A stretch of DNA of 64,000 nt from Streptomyces sp. SCSIO 75703 (GTDB lineage: Bacteria; Actinomycetota; Actinomycetes; Streptomycetales; Streptomycetaceae). The notes below the pieces were generated by a model. That model did no database searches and was not told the origin of the DNA. It worked only from the letters and a program-made list of their open reading frames with translations. A program made the translations under genes and the position numbers. The stretch covers positions 6,138,001-6,202,000 of the forward strand of contig NZ_CP144555.1 in assembly GCF_036607905.1 (NCBI RefSeq). The letters run 5' to 3'. This document shows positions 8,240 through 16,829 of this stretch, one piece after another; position 1 is the stretch's first letter, and each line of letters begins with the position of its first letter.

Positions 8240-9217
8240 CCTTCGTCCGAAAGAGTTTGCCTGCCGCCCACGGGCCGACGACCGGCGCCCATGGGCCCGT
8301 TGCCGTATGTGCGGGTTCCTGACCAGCCCTGATACGTGAAGCGCGCCGACTTACGCATACGGTTCGAGATCTCTGAGGTCTGGACCCGCATGCGGGCAGG
8401 ACGGCGTGTCCGCGACCAGGACAGGGAAGGAACTGCTGGACGGGCGAACGAGCCGTGGCCGAGCAGGCCGCCAGCGGCCAGGGCACGGGTGTGCCGGTTG
8501 CCCCGTTGCGGCGGTGATCCGACCGGTGAGGAAGGGCCCCGTTGACTGCGAGAATTACCAGCACGGGGTGACGTCCCGCTCCGGATCTGCGTCGACGCGC
8601 ACACCATCTGGGTCGGTCCGGGCGGCGGACGGACATGGTGCCGGGGGGCCGTGGCTACGGCCACGACAAGTACCGCCGCCTGGTCCGGGATCCCGGCGTG
8701 AGGCCACTGATCACGCGCTGCGGTGCCGTGCATGGCTCCGGGCTCGGGGCTCCGGGCTCCGGGCCCAGCGCTCAGGGGTGGAGCGGGCGTTCGCTTCTCT
8801 GTACTGGTTCCGCGACGAGGGCGGGGGCCGCGCCTGGAGTCGTTCTTCGACTGGGTGCGTCGCGGTCCTGCGCCCGGCGGAGGTCATCCATCTCCGGCTC
8901 GAGCAGTGCCACTGCCCAAGCGGGGGCGAGGGGTGTCGAATCGGTCGGGGGCAGGTGGGTGTCGTCACGTCCGGCACGGACTGGACCGATGACGGCGAAG
9001 CAGCCGAGGTGCACTCACGGCGTCCGGGCGCAGGTCAACCGCCTCATCGAGCAGTCCATGCAGGAGTGGGGCTACGTCAGCCAAGAGGAAGCTTCGGATG
9101 GCCGAACCGGGCTCTTGGTCCGTGACTGGTCCGGAAGCAGTGGTCAGGAGCGGGAGGCGTGCGGGAGGAACGGGGAGTCACCGTGCAACCCGGGCCCTGC
9201 CGTGAGTGGGTCGCACG
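8240..9217. other. Gene-poor stretch on the right flank of the catabolic island
   Basis: Nearly 1 kb without a convincing intact gene. Several overlapping open frames on both strands lack ribosome sites and family resemblance. The only recognisable content is a decayed transposase fragment (8626-8820). A short stretch near 9020-9090 reads like a protein C-terminus (VNRLIEQSMQEWG) but is not identifiable. Confidence 0.6.
8626..8820 (+). pseudogene. Remnant of an IS5-family transposase
   Basis: In one frame 8650-8748 reads RGYGHDKYRRLVRD, then VRPLITRCG and HGSGLG, the pattern of IS5-group DDE transposases (typically GYDHDKYRRLLR, PxIARRG, HGSGLG). The following conserved piece, VERAFASLYWFR (about 8774-8813), is in another frame, so at least one frameshift has occurred, and neither the N-terminal half nor terminal repeats are recognisable. 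It marks an old insertion at the edge of the catabolic cluster. Exact limits are uncertain. Confidence 0.6.
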
Positions 9218-9257
9218 AGAGGCGCCTGACGGTCGAAAGGCCAGGTCAGGCGCCTCT
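9218..9257. terminator. Strong hairpin terminator, 13-bp stem
   Basis: AGAGGCGCCTGAC (9218-9230) pairs perfectly with 9245-9257. The plus-strand side runs into TTTTC; the minus-strand transcript of the aldehyde dehydrogenase gene enters it 10 bases after its stop codon. It likely ends that gene and may act in both directions. Confidence 0.75.
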
Positions 9258-9267
9258 TTTCGGGTGT

Positions 9268-10791
9268 CTAGAAGAAGCCGAGCCGCTTCGGTGAGTACGA
9301 CACCAGAAGATTCTTCGTCTGCTGGTAGTGCTCCAGCATCATCTTGTGGTTCTCCCGGCCGATGCCCGACTGCTTGTAGCCGCCGAACGCCGCGTGGGCG
9401 GGGTACGCGTGGTAGCAGTTGGTCCAGACGCGTCCAGCCTGGATGGCGCGGCCGGCGCGGTACGCGGTGTTGATGTCGCGGGTCCACACCCCCGCGCCCA
9501 GACCGTAGAGCGTGTCGTTCGCGGTCTTGATGGCGTCGTCGAAGTCGTCGAAGGACGTGACCGCGACGACCGGGCCGAAGATCTCCTCCTGGAAGATCCG
9601 CATCCGGTTGTTGCCCTCGAAGATCGTGGGCTGGACGTAGTAGCCGCCCTTCAGCTCGCCCTCCTGCTCCAGGCGCTCTCCGCCGGTGAGGACCTTGGCA
9701 CCTTCCCGCCTGCCGATGTCCAGGTAGGAGAGGATCTTCTCCAACTGGTCGTTCGACGCCTGCGCGCCGATCATCGTGTCGGTGTCCAGCGGGTGGCCGG
9801 GCGTGATCCGTTCGGTACGGGCGACGGCGGCCTCCATGAACTCGGCGTAGTTGCCGCGCTGGACCAGTGCCCGGGACGGGCAGGTGCAGACCTCCCCCTG
9901 GTTCAGGGCGAACATGGTGAAGCCTTCCAGCGCCTTGTCCCGGAAGTCGTCGTCCCGTGCCCACACGTCGTCGAAGAAGATGTTGGGGGACTTGCCGCCC
10001 AGCTCCAGCGTGACCGGCTTGATGTTCTCCGAGGCGTACTGCATGATCAGCCGCCCCGTCGTGGTCTCCCCGGTGAACGCCACCTTCGCCACCCGCGGGC
10101 TCGACGCGAGCGGCTTGCCCGCCTCCACGCCGAAGCCGTTGACGATGTTGAGGACGCCGGGCGGCAGCAGGTCCGCCACCAGGCTCAGCCAGTAGTGGAT
10201 CGAGGCCGGTGTCTGCTCGGCGGGCTTCAGCACCACCGCGTTGCCGGCGGCGAGCGCGGGCGCGAGCTTCCAGGTCGCCATCAGGATCGGGAAGTTCCAC
10301 GGGATGATCTGCGCGACCACGCCCAGCGGCTCGTGGAAGTGGTAGGCGACCGTGTCGTCGTCGACCTCGCCGAGCGAACCCTCCTGGGCCCGGATCACGC
10401 CCGCGAAGTACCGGAAGTGGTCGATGGCCAGCGGAATGTCGGCGGCCAGCGTCTCGCGCACCGGCTTGCCGTTCTCCCAGCTCTCGGCGACCGCCAGCTT
10501 CTCCAGGTTCGCCTCCATCCGGTCGGCGATCTTGAGCAGGATGCCGGACCGCTCGGCCGCCGGGGTCCGTCCCCAGCCCGGGGCCGCCCCGTGGGCCGCG
10601 TCGAGGGCCCGTTCCACGTCCTCCGCCGTACCGCGGGCGACCTCCGTGAACGGCTTCCCGTTGACCGGAGACGGGTTCTCGAAGTACTGCCCTCGCGCCG
10701 GCGGCACGTACTCGCCGCCGATGAAGTGGTCGTACCGCGACTGGTAGGAGACGATCGCGCCCTCGGTGCCGGGCGCCGCGTAACGGGTCAT
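9268..10791 (-). CDS. NAD-dependent aldehyde dehydrogenase (ExaC/acetaldehyde dehydrogenase type)
   Basis: The 507-residue protein oxidises an aldehyde to its acid with NAD+. The general base E263 lies in LELGGKS and the nucleophile C302 in NQGEVCTCPS; PWNFP near 164-168 gives the conserved Asn. These positions match the canonical numbering of the superfamily. The C-terminal AFGGYKQSGIGRE segment is typical of the acetaldehyde/ExaC branch. ATG at 10791 has GGAGG eight bases upstream; the longer open frame is not coding. A GAF-domain regulator gene lies 234 bases upstream on the same strand, a pairing that suggests control by an alcohol or aldehyde signal. A strong hairpin follows the stop. 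Confidence 0.92.
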   Translation of the reverse strand: MTRYAAPGTEGAIVSYQSRYDHFIGGEYVPPARGQYFENPSPVNGKPFTEVARGTAEDVERALDAAHGAAPGWGRTPAAERSGILLKIADRMEANLEKLAVAESWENGKPVRETLAADIPLAIDHFRYFAGVIRAQEGSLGEVDDDTVAYHFHEPLGVVAQIIPWNFPILMATWKLAPALAAGNAVVLKPAEQTPASIHYWLSLVADLLPPGVLNIVNGFGVEAGKPLASSPRVAKVAFTGETTTGRLIMQYASENIKPVTLELGGKSPNIFFDDVWARDDDFRDKALEGFTMFALNQGEVCTCPSRALVQRGNYAEFMEAAVARTERITPGHPLDTDTMIGAQASNDQLEKILSYLDIGRREGAKVLTGGERLEQEGELKGGYYVQPTIFEGNNRMRIFQEEIFGPVVAVTSFDDFDDAIKTANDTLYGLGAGVWTRDINTAYRAGRAIQAGRVWTNCYHAYPAHAAFGGYKQSGIGRENHKMMLEHYQQTKNLLVSYSPKRLGFF

Positions 10792-11025
10792 CCTGATGCC
10801 TCCCTGATCGAGCGCTGCCCGCCGTTGGACAGCTCTCCAGACGAGAGTAGGGAGCCGGACGTTGCGGGGACGTTGCGTCCCTTTCGGGCCGCCGAGGCGG
10901 GGGTGCCCGCCGACCGGGAGCTCGCACGGCGGGGCCGGGCCGCCGCGGGTCACCGGGACCCCGCAGGGCGGGGCCGGGCCGCCGTGGGCCGGCCCGGCCT
11001 GTCCCCGCGGGCCATCCGCGCCGTG

Positions 11026-12285
11026 TCACCACCGCCCCGGCGCCGCGAGTTCGGACTCCAGCGCGGCCAGCCGTGACCGGGCCACCGCCGTGGGACGGAC
11101 GGTGACCAGAGCCCGCCAGACGTCGAGGTCGTCCTCGCCCCAGGGGGCGTGCGCCCAGTCGGCGAGCAGGTCCGGGTCGCCGCGTGCGATCAGCGCGTTG
11201 CGCAGGGCGTCGGCGAGCCGGCGACGCGTCCGGACCACGGCCGGGGCCTGCGAGCCCGGCAGCAGCGGACCGGCGTAGGCCGTCGACGCCTCCGTGATCG
11301 CCCCGGAGCGCAGCCGCCGCTCGACCACCGCGACGTCGGACTCCACGGGCACGGTGAGCCGGTACGGACGGGACCCCAGCCGCCCGGGACCGAGCACTCC
11401 GCGCAGGCGGGCGAGCTCCGCGCGGAGCGTCACCGGGGTCACCCGCTCGTCCTCGTACAGCGCGCACAGCAGTTCGTCTCCGGTAAGCCCCTCGGGGTGC
11501 AGGGCCAGCAGGGCGACGATCTCGCTGTGCCGGCGACTGAGCCGGACGCGGCGGCCGTCGACGGTGAGCAGCGCCTCGGTGCGGCCCAGCGCGGCCAGCT
11601 CTGCCCGGCCGGTCCCGGGCCGCTCCGGGGCGGACAGCGCGAGATGGGTCTCGGCGGCACGGGCGACCGCCTGCACGAAGCCGAGGCTGTGCGGATGTGC
11701 CAGCCCGTCCCCGCCGGTGATGTCCACGGCACCGAGCACCCGCCCCGTCCGAGGATCGTGGATGGGGGCCGCCGCGCACGTCCAGGGCTGGACACGGCGT
11801 ATGAAGTGCTCGGCCGCGAAGACCTGGACGGGCTTGCCCACGGCGACCGCGGTACCCGGCGCGTTCGTGCCGACCGCCGACTCCGCCCAGCGGGCGCCCG
11901 GCACGAAGTTCATGCGGTCCGCCCGGCGCCGGGTCGCCGGATGGCCCTCGACCCAGAGCAGGCTGCCGTGCGCGTCGCACACCGCCAGCAGGTGTTCCCC
12001 GTCGGAGGCGAACGTGCCCAGCAGCTCGCGGACCAGCGGCATGACCCGCGCCAGCGGATGATCGGCCCGGTACGCGCTGAGATCGGCGTCCACGAGTTCC
12101 ACGCTCGCGGTGCCGTCCGGGCCGACCCCCGCCCGCACCGACCGCCGCCAGGACGCGGCCACGACGTCCCGCACGGGCCGTGACACGGTGCCCGCCCGGG
12201 TGAAGGTCTCGTGCGCGCGCCGCAGTGTCCGCGCGCGCTCGACGGGGTCGGCCCCCGGTTCCAGAGCCAGCCATGAATCGCTCAT
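11026..12285 (-). CDS. GAF-domain transcriptional regulator (AcoR-like sensor, winged-helix output)
   Basis: The 419-residue protein has an AcoR-like N-terminal half: R-x2-I/V-x4-SWRRS near residue 40, and a GAF sensor about 80-200 containing WAESAVGTNAPGTA and ending with VLGAVDITGG. The C-terminal part (about 240-330) has a winged-helix look (RLSRRHSEIVALLALHPEGLT) rather than the sigma-54 AAA+ and Fis domains of true AcoR, and sigma-54 activators are absent from streptomycetes. ATG at 12285 has GGGAGG at good spacing. It probably activates the downstream aldehyde dehydrogenase gene in response to a small carbonyl or alcohol (inference from family and position). Confidence 0.8.
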   Translation of the reverse strand: MSDSWLALEPGADPVERARTLRRAHETFTRAGTVSRPVRDVVAASWRRSVRAGVGPDGTASVELVDADLSAYRADHPLARVMPLVRELLGTFASDGEHLLAVCDAHGSLLWVEGHPATRRRADRMNFVPGARWAESAVGTNAPGTAVAVGKPVQVFAAEHFIRRVQPWTCAAAPIHDPRTGRVLGAVDITGGDGLAHPHSLGFVQAVARAAETHLALSAPERPGTGRAELAALGRTEALLTVDGRRVRLSRRHSEIVALLALHPEGLTGDELLCALYEDERVTPVTLRAELARLRGVLGPGRLGSRPYRLTVPVESDVAVVERRLRSGAITEASTAYAGPLLPGSQAPAVVRTRRRLADALRNALIARGDPDLLADWAHAPWGEDDLDVWRALVTVRPTAVARSRLAALESELAAPGRW

Positions 12286-12396
12286 CTCGGCCTCCCCGGA
12301 CGGCGGTGGGACGGTGCAGGACATCGTTACTCCCCGGGTACGCGCGGACAACCTCTCCGGCCGGCCCGGTCACCCGGGCGTGGCGGGCCCGCCGGG

Positions 12397-13098
12397 TCAG
12401 GCGAAGTTCACGAGCCTGATGTAGCGGGTCCAGTCCCACAGAGGACCCGGGTCCGTGTGGTCGCTGCCCGGCACCTCGTGGTGTCCGAGGATGTGGGCCC
12501 GGTCCTTGGGGATGCCGTACTTGGTGCAGATCGCGGCGGTGAGCCGGGCCGACTCCTCGTACATGGCGTTGGTGAAGTACTCCGGCCGGTCCACCCAGCC
12601 CTCGTGCTCGATTCCGATGCTGCGCGTGTTGTAGTCCCAGTTCCCGGCGTGCCAGGCGATGTCCGTCTCGGAGACACACTGGGCGACGTGCCCGTCGGAG
12701 GAACGCACGACGTAGTGCGCGGAGACCTGTCTGTCCGGGTCCCGGAAGATGGACAGGGTGTCGGCGTACGTCTCCTGGGTGACGTGGATGATCACGTAGT
12801 CGAGGGGGTAGGCCGCGGGGCGGCTCGACCGGCTGTAGTTGGACGCGTTCGCCGGCTGCCAGTCTGCGGTCGGGTAGTCGACGGCCCGCGACCGGTCGTC
12901 TCCCGGCTGCGCGGCCGTGGCCTTCGGCCCGTCGTCCCGGGGCTGGCCCGCGGCGGCGCGGGTGGCGGAGAACAGGGTGTAGGGGACGGTGGCGAGCGCG
13001 GCTCCCTTCAGCAGGATGCCGCGTCTGCTCGGCGTAGCGGTCGGTGTCGGTGTCGCTGTCGTGGCCTTCTCCTGTGTCCGTTCCATGTCCCGGTCCAT
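12397..13098 (-). CDS. Tat-exported N-acetylmuramoyl-L-alanine amidase (Amidase_2/PGRP fold)
   Basis: The 233-residue zinc amidase cleaves the bond between muramic acid and the stem peptide. A Tat signal (SRRGILLKGAAL) precedes an Ala-rich cleavage region. The mature domain has YVIIHVTQ (first His ligand), SAHYVV, IGIEHEGW, and LGHHEVPGSDHTDPGP (remaining ligands). ATG at 13098 is favoured by AAAGG eight bases upstream; a second ATG at 13086 is possible. The protein is short for the family, catalytic domain only. Upstream lies a long inverted repeat around a perfect DnaA box. Confidence 0.9.
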   Translation of the reverse strand: MDRDMERTQEKATTATPTPTATPSRRGILLKGAALATVPYTLFSATRAAAGQPRDDGPKATAAQPGDDRSRAVDYPTADWQPANASNYSRSSRPAAYPLDYVIIHVTQETYADTLSIFRDPDRQVSAHYVVRSSDGHVAQCVSETDIAWHAGNWDYNTRSIGIEHEGWVDRPEYFTNAMYEESARLTAAICTKYGIPKDRAHILGHHEVPGSDHTDPGPLWDWTRYIRLVNFA

Positions 13099-13593
13099 GC
13101 GGGCTGCCTTTCGTCGGTGGGGGGGATCAGCCGGGCACTCCGAGTGGTGCGGTGGTGAGGTGCGCTCACTCGGTCTGCCGGGTACCTGATGCGCGGTCAC
13201 TCTGGCGGTTCGGTGGTGGGGTGGTGCGCGGGCACGCGAAAGCCGGTGTGTTCGTGTGCCGGCGTCGCGCGGTCCGGGCCCTGCGGGAATCACGGTACGG
13301 CCAGGGCGGGTTGGGGTGAAGGAGGCGGACCGGTTCCGTGGATGACCGCCGGATTGTGGACAACTCCTTCACCCGATCAGGTGGTTGACGGGCGGTGGGC
13401 GAAGGGGTGGGCCGCTGGGCCGACGGGCGGGGGAGTGGCCGATCGCCGCGCTTCCCGCCACGGATGACGAGGTCTCACGGTGCGCCGTGGACGCGCCGAC
13501 GCCCCGCCCGTCGGCCCAGCGGCGGCTTGTACCACTCGTTCCCGCCGACGGCTTCCACGGGCCGCTCGTCGGCAGCCCGTGCGGGCGGGGCCC
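13099..13593. other. Intergenic region between amidase and xylose regulator genes
   Basis: No gene is supported in these 495 bases. The part near the amidase start contains a perfect 11-bp inverted repeat (arms 13314-13324 and 13364-13374, GGGTGAAGGAG) whose loop includes TGTGGACAA. The remainder is very GC-rich, with shadow frames only. Confidence 0.6.
13355..13363 (-). promoter_or_regulatory. Perfect DnaA box inside an 11-bp inverted repeat
   Basis: TGTGGACAA is the complement of TTGTCCACA, the preferred Streptomyces DnaA box. It sits in the 39-base loop between inverted arms at 13314-13324 and 13364-13374, about 260 bases upstream of the amidase start. A lone box is not an origin; it may titrate DnaA or link transcription to replication. 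Confidence 0.45.
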
Positions 13594-14802
13594 TCAGGCC
13601 CGCTCGGCCACGGCGGCCGGGTCGTCCAGTACGCCCCGGATCACCGAGTGCGCGGCACCGAGCAGCGGGCCCTGCGGTCCCAGGCCGGACACGGACACCC
13701 GGCAGGCGGGACCGGCGGTGCGGCGGGACAGTTCCTCGCGCAGCGACGGCAGCAGCCACGGCGCGACCGCGGCGAGAGCGCCGCCGAGCAGCACGGCCTC
13801 GGGGTCCAGCAGGTTCACCGCGCCGGTCAGCGCGATGCCGAGCGCGGTGCCGGCCTCGCGCAGTGCGCGTCGTACGTTCTCGTCGCCCTCCGCCGCGCGC
13901 CCGGCGAGGACCCCGACCCGGTCCTCGCCGGGTTCCAGACCGGCGGCGCGCAGTACCGCCTTCTCGCCCGCGTACTGCTCCAGGCACCCGCGCCCGCCAC
14001 AGGCGCACTCCGGTCCGTCGGGCCGGACCGGGACGTGCCCCAGCTCTCCCGCGAAGCCACGGGTCCCGCGCAGCAGCCGCCCGTCGACCACCACGGCCCC
14101 GCCGATGCCGATCTCCGCCGAGACGTGGAGGAAGTCGCGCGGCGTGCCGTCACCGAGCCACAGTTCGGCCAGCGCGCCGAAGTTCGCCTCGTTGTCCACG
14201 GTCAGCGGCGGGTCCGACGGCAGGAGGGCGGCCAGGTCGGTGTCGTGCCAGTCGAGGTTCGGGGCGTGTACGACGGTCCTCGCGTCACGGGCGACGAGGC
14301 CGGGCACGGCCACGGCGAGTCCGGCGGGCCACAGTCCCTCGGCCTCGGCCGCGGCGGCGACACGCCGTACGAGGCCGGTGAGTTCCTCGACGACCGACTC
14401 GGCAGACCGCCCTCTGTTGCTGCCGTACCGCACGGCCCGCGACCGCACAGTGCCCCGCAGGTCGACCGCGCAGACCGCGAGGTGGTCGACGCCGACCTCC
14501 GCGCCGATCCCCGCCGGCCCGTGTGCGCTGAGAGCGAGTGCCCACCCGGGGCGGCCCACCCGGGAGGGGCGCTCGGGGCCCAGTTCCTCCAGCAGGCCGG
14601 AGCGGATGAGTTCGTCCACGAGGGTCGACACCGCCGCCCGGGTCAGCCCGATCCGGGCGGCGACGCCGGCGCGGGACAGGGGTCCCTCGGCGCTGACGGC
14701 GTGCATCACGCGCGCGAGGTTGCGGCGACGCATCCCCCGCTGGGTGTCCGGCAGACCTCGTCCGGGACGGGCCGGGTGGGATGCGTTCGACGGTGCGGTC
14801 AT
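13594..14802 (-). CDS. xylR: ROK-family transcriptional regulator, probable xylose repressor
   Basis: The 402-residue protein has an N-terminal winged helix (about 30-85, LSRAGVAARIGLTRAAVSTLVDE interrupted by no gap) and a C-terminal sugar-kinase-like ROK domain. The ROK zinc motif CACGGRGCLEQYAG is present, as is the ELGHVPV segment with its His. The AEIGIGGAVVVDG strand forms the ATP/sugar pocket. This is the NagC/XylR architecture. The adjacent xylB and divergent xylA make xylose the likely inducer. No good RBS precedes ATG 14802; instead its ATG overlaps the stop of a small upstream frame (ATGA), hinting at translational coupling. The symbol rests on context. Confidence 0.88.
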   Translation of the reverse strand: MTAPSNASHPARPGRGLPDTQRGMRRRNLARVMHAVSAEGPLSRAGVAARIGLTRAAVSTLVDELIRSGLLEELGPERPSRVGRPGWALALSAHGPAGIGAEVGVDHLAVCAVDLRGTVRSRAVRYGSNRGRSAESVVEELTGLVRRVAAAAEAEGLWPAGLAVAVPGLVARDARTVVHAPNLDWHDTDLAALLPSDPPLTVDNEANFGALAELWLGDGTPRDFLHVSAEIGIGGAVVVDGRLLRGTRGFAGELGHVPVRPDGPECACGGRGCLEQYAGEKAVLRAAGLEPGEDRVGVLAGRAAEGDENVRRALREAGTALGIALTGAVNLLDPEAVLLGGALAAVAPWLLPSLREELSRRTAGPACRVSVSGLGPQGPLLGAAHSVIRGVLDDPAAVAERA

Positions 14803-15083
14803 GCCTGTGTCAGTCCTCGGTCGTCTCTCGGGCCCGCGTCCGCGGCGAACGCCACACGGGTCTGTTCGTAGGGGCTGGCGGTCCGAACTCCGTGGCGCCC
14901 GGCCGAGCGGCGAACGGTGCCGTCCTTCCGTCGCGAGAGCGCCACCGCGGACGAGACCGGCGGCGCGGGCGAGCGGACCCACACCGTGAAGCCGCGGGCA
15001 CGCGCGGGCGAGTGTCCACGGAGTGCGGAAGCCCATGCTCTGTTGCCCGTCGCCGTCGCCGTCGGCTGCCTCGCGTCTGCCAC
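14799..15083 (-). CDS. Possible small protein coupled to xylR (unrecognised)
   Basis: A 94-residue frame lies between xylB and xylR on the same strand. Its middle part (codons about 30-80) shows G/C-rich third positions like neighbouring genes, and its TGA overlaps the xylR ATG by four bases. It is rich in Arg, Ala and Ser, with no recognised domain, no clear RBS at its ATG, and weaker codon bias at both ends. It could be a genuine leader gene, a decayed gene fragment, or chance. The rest of the 402-base gap (14803-15204) shows nothing else. Confidence 0.3.
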   Translation of the reverse strand: MADARQPTATATGNRAWASALRGHSPARARGFTVWVRSPAPPVSSAVALSRRKDGTVRRSAGRHGVRTASPYEQTRVAFAADAGPRDDRGLTQA

Positions 15084-15204
15084 GCCGGGCGGCGGAGGAC
15101 CACTTCCGGCCTCACGCCGGTCACCGCGCGGAGGGCAGCGTCCGAACCGGCCGCCACGGTCACTCCTCGCCGGCGCCCGGCGTGGCGCCCGTGGCGGCCC
15201 ACCG

Positions 15205-16650
15205 TCACCGGCTGCCGGGACGCCGTCCCACCAGCGGAGTGGTGTCCGAGAGCACCCCGGCGATCCTGTCCAGCGTCGCGTCGTCGCGCTCCACCGGGTC
15301 GAGCACCGGTCCCGCGGCGGTGTTCCAGCGCCGGGCGACCGCCGCCGGGTCCTCCCCGGTCAGCAGTCCGGCCGCCTGCGCGGCGGCCCCGAGCGCCACC
15401 AGCTCCCGCGCCTCCGGGATCTGGACCGGGCGGCCCGACAGGCGCCGTACCGTCTGCTGCCAGGCGGCCCCGCGCGAACCACCGCCGATCAGCAGGAGCG
15501 GAGCGGCGGGGTCCGCGTCCCCGTCGAGAACGAGGCCGAGGGCCCCGAGCAGCGAGTGGACGGCGCCGTCGTACGCGGCCTGGAGGAGCTGGCCGGCCGT
15601 CGTGTCATGACGCAGTCCGTACAGCAGGCCGGAGGCGTGGGGGAGGTTCGGGGTGCGTTCGCCGTCCAGGAAGGGCAGCAGCGTGACGTCCGTGCCGGGT
15701 TCGACGGCTTCCCGGTCCAGCCCCAGGAGGGCCGCGATCCGGTCGACGGCGAGCGTGCAGTTCAGGGTGCAGGCCAGCGGCAGCCAGTCGCCCCGCGCGT
15801 CGGCGAAGCCCGCCACGGTGCCGGTCGGATCGGCCGGGCGGTGCCGCGAGACGGCGTACACCGTGCCCGAGGTGCCGAGACTCATCACCGGTACGCCGGG
15901 ACGCAGGCCGAGGCCCAGGGCGGCCGCGGCGTTGTCACCGGTACCGGCGGCGACGAGGGTCCCCTTCGAGAAGGGCAGGCCCTCCGTGTCCCGGACCGTG
16001 CCCGCCACCTCGCCGGACCGTACGACACGCGGAAGCAGCGCCGGATCGAGCCCCACGCGCGCGAGGATCTCCTCGTCGTACGACTCCGTCCCCGACGACC
16101 ACCAGCCGGTACCGGAGGCGTCGCCGCGGTCGGTGGTCCCCTGACCCGTCAGCCGCTCCGTGAGGTAATCGTGCGGCAGACGCACCGCCTTGGTCCGCCG
16201 CACGGCGTCCGGCTCGTGTTCGGCCAGCCACGCCCACTTGGTGACCGTGAAGGACGCGCTGGGCACGCTGCCCGCGCGCTCGGCCCATGCCTTGGGGCCG
16301 CCCAGTTCCTCGACCAGGAGGCGGGCCTGCGGCGCCGAGCGCACGTCGTTCCAGAGCAGAGCGGGGCGCACCGGCTCGCCGTCGGCGTCCAGGGTGACGA
16401 GTCCGTGCTGCTGCCCGCCGATCGAGACCGCGGCGGCCTCGCGGGCGGCGTCGCCGCACTGGCCGAGGGCCTCGCCCAGGGCGTCCCACCACTGGCGCGG
16501 GTCGCTCTCCCGGCCGGCCCCGGTGGACACGGTGTGCCGCGCCTGTCCGGAGGCGACGACCCGCCCGGTGGACGTGTCGACGACCAGCGCCTTGGTGGAC
16601 TGGGTGGACGAGTCCACACCGACGACGAGCGGACCCTCGGGTGCTGACAT
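15205..16650 (-). CDS. xylB: Xylulokinase
   Basis: The 481-residue FGGY-family kinase phosphorylates D-xylulose to xylulose 5-phosphate. The N-terminal phosphate loop VVGVDSSTQSTKALVVD, the substrate segment SIGGQQHGLV (His and Gln typical of xylulokinases), and the ATP-side LLIGGGSRGAAWQQ are all present. Length is normal. ATG at 16650 is preceded by GGGAG at eight bases; the longer frame runs into the divergent promoter region and is not coding. It is divergent from xylA with 179 bases between starts. Confidence 0.95.
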   Translation of the reverse strand: MSAPEGPLVVGVDSSTQSTKALVVDTSTGRVVASGQARHTVSTGAGRESDPRQWWDALGEALGQCGDAAREAAAVSIGGQQHGLVTLDADGEPVRPALLWNDVRSAPQARLLVEELGGPKAWAERAGSVPSASFTVTKWAWLAEHEPDAVRRTKAVRLPHDYLTERLTGQGTTDRGDASGTGWWSSGTESYDEEILARVGLDPALLPRVVRSGEVAGTVRDTEGLPFSKGTLVAAGTGDNAAAALGLGLRPGVPVMSLGTSGTVYAVSRHRPADPTGTVAGFADARGDWLPLACTLNCTLAVDRIAALLGLDREAVEPGTDVTLLPFLDGERTPNLPHASGLLYGLRHDTTAGQLLQAAYDGAVHSLLGALGLVLDGDADPAAPLLLIGGGSRGAAWQQTVRRLSGRPVQIPEARELVALGAAAQAAGLLTGEDPAAVARRWNTAAGPVLDPVERDDATLDRIAGVLSDTTPLVGRRPGSR

Positions 16651-16770
16651 CGGGCTACTCCCTCTTCCGGGTTCTCGGGGCCGTTGGCCTGGGTTTCGTC
16701 GTGCTGCCGGGCTGGCCGGCCCGGAATCCGCTCCATCGGGGACACCGTGTCCCTTCCCAGGGGTGCGTCT

Positions 16771-16795
16771 GCATACTAATTTGTAAACTGCCATG
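16771..16795. promoter_or_regulatory. Candidate ROK operator in the xylB-xylA divergent region
   Basis: In a GC-rich gap the patch around ACTAATTTGTAAACT (16775-16789) is strikingly AT-rich. The repeated TT/AA arrangement fits ROK-family operators (TTxGTAAAC-type). It lies 41-55 bases before the xylA ATG, so repressor binding there could block both genes. Inferred from composition and context. Confidence 0.5.
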
Positions 16796-16829
16796 ACGAA
16801 ATAGACGTCAGCGAGTAAGGAGCCGCGGA

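Noticed and set aside
8406..9125. A 239-codon plus-strand frame considered as a gene
   Set aside because: No RBS and no overall family match. Its only recognisable piece is the VERAF...WFR transposase fragment, so it is treated as part of the IS remnant.
9077..12679. A 1200-codon minus-strand open frame
   Set aside because: It overlaps the aldehyde dehydrogenase, regulator and amidase genes in another frame and is Arg/Gly/Ala/Pro-only.
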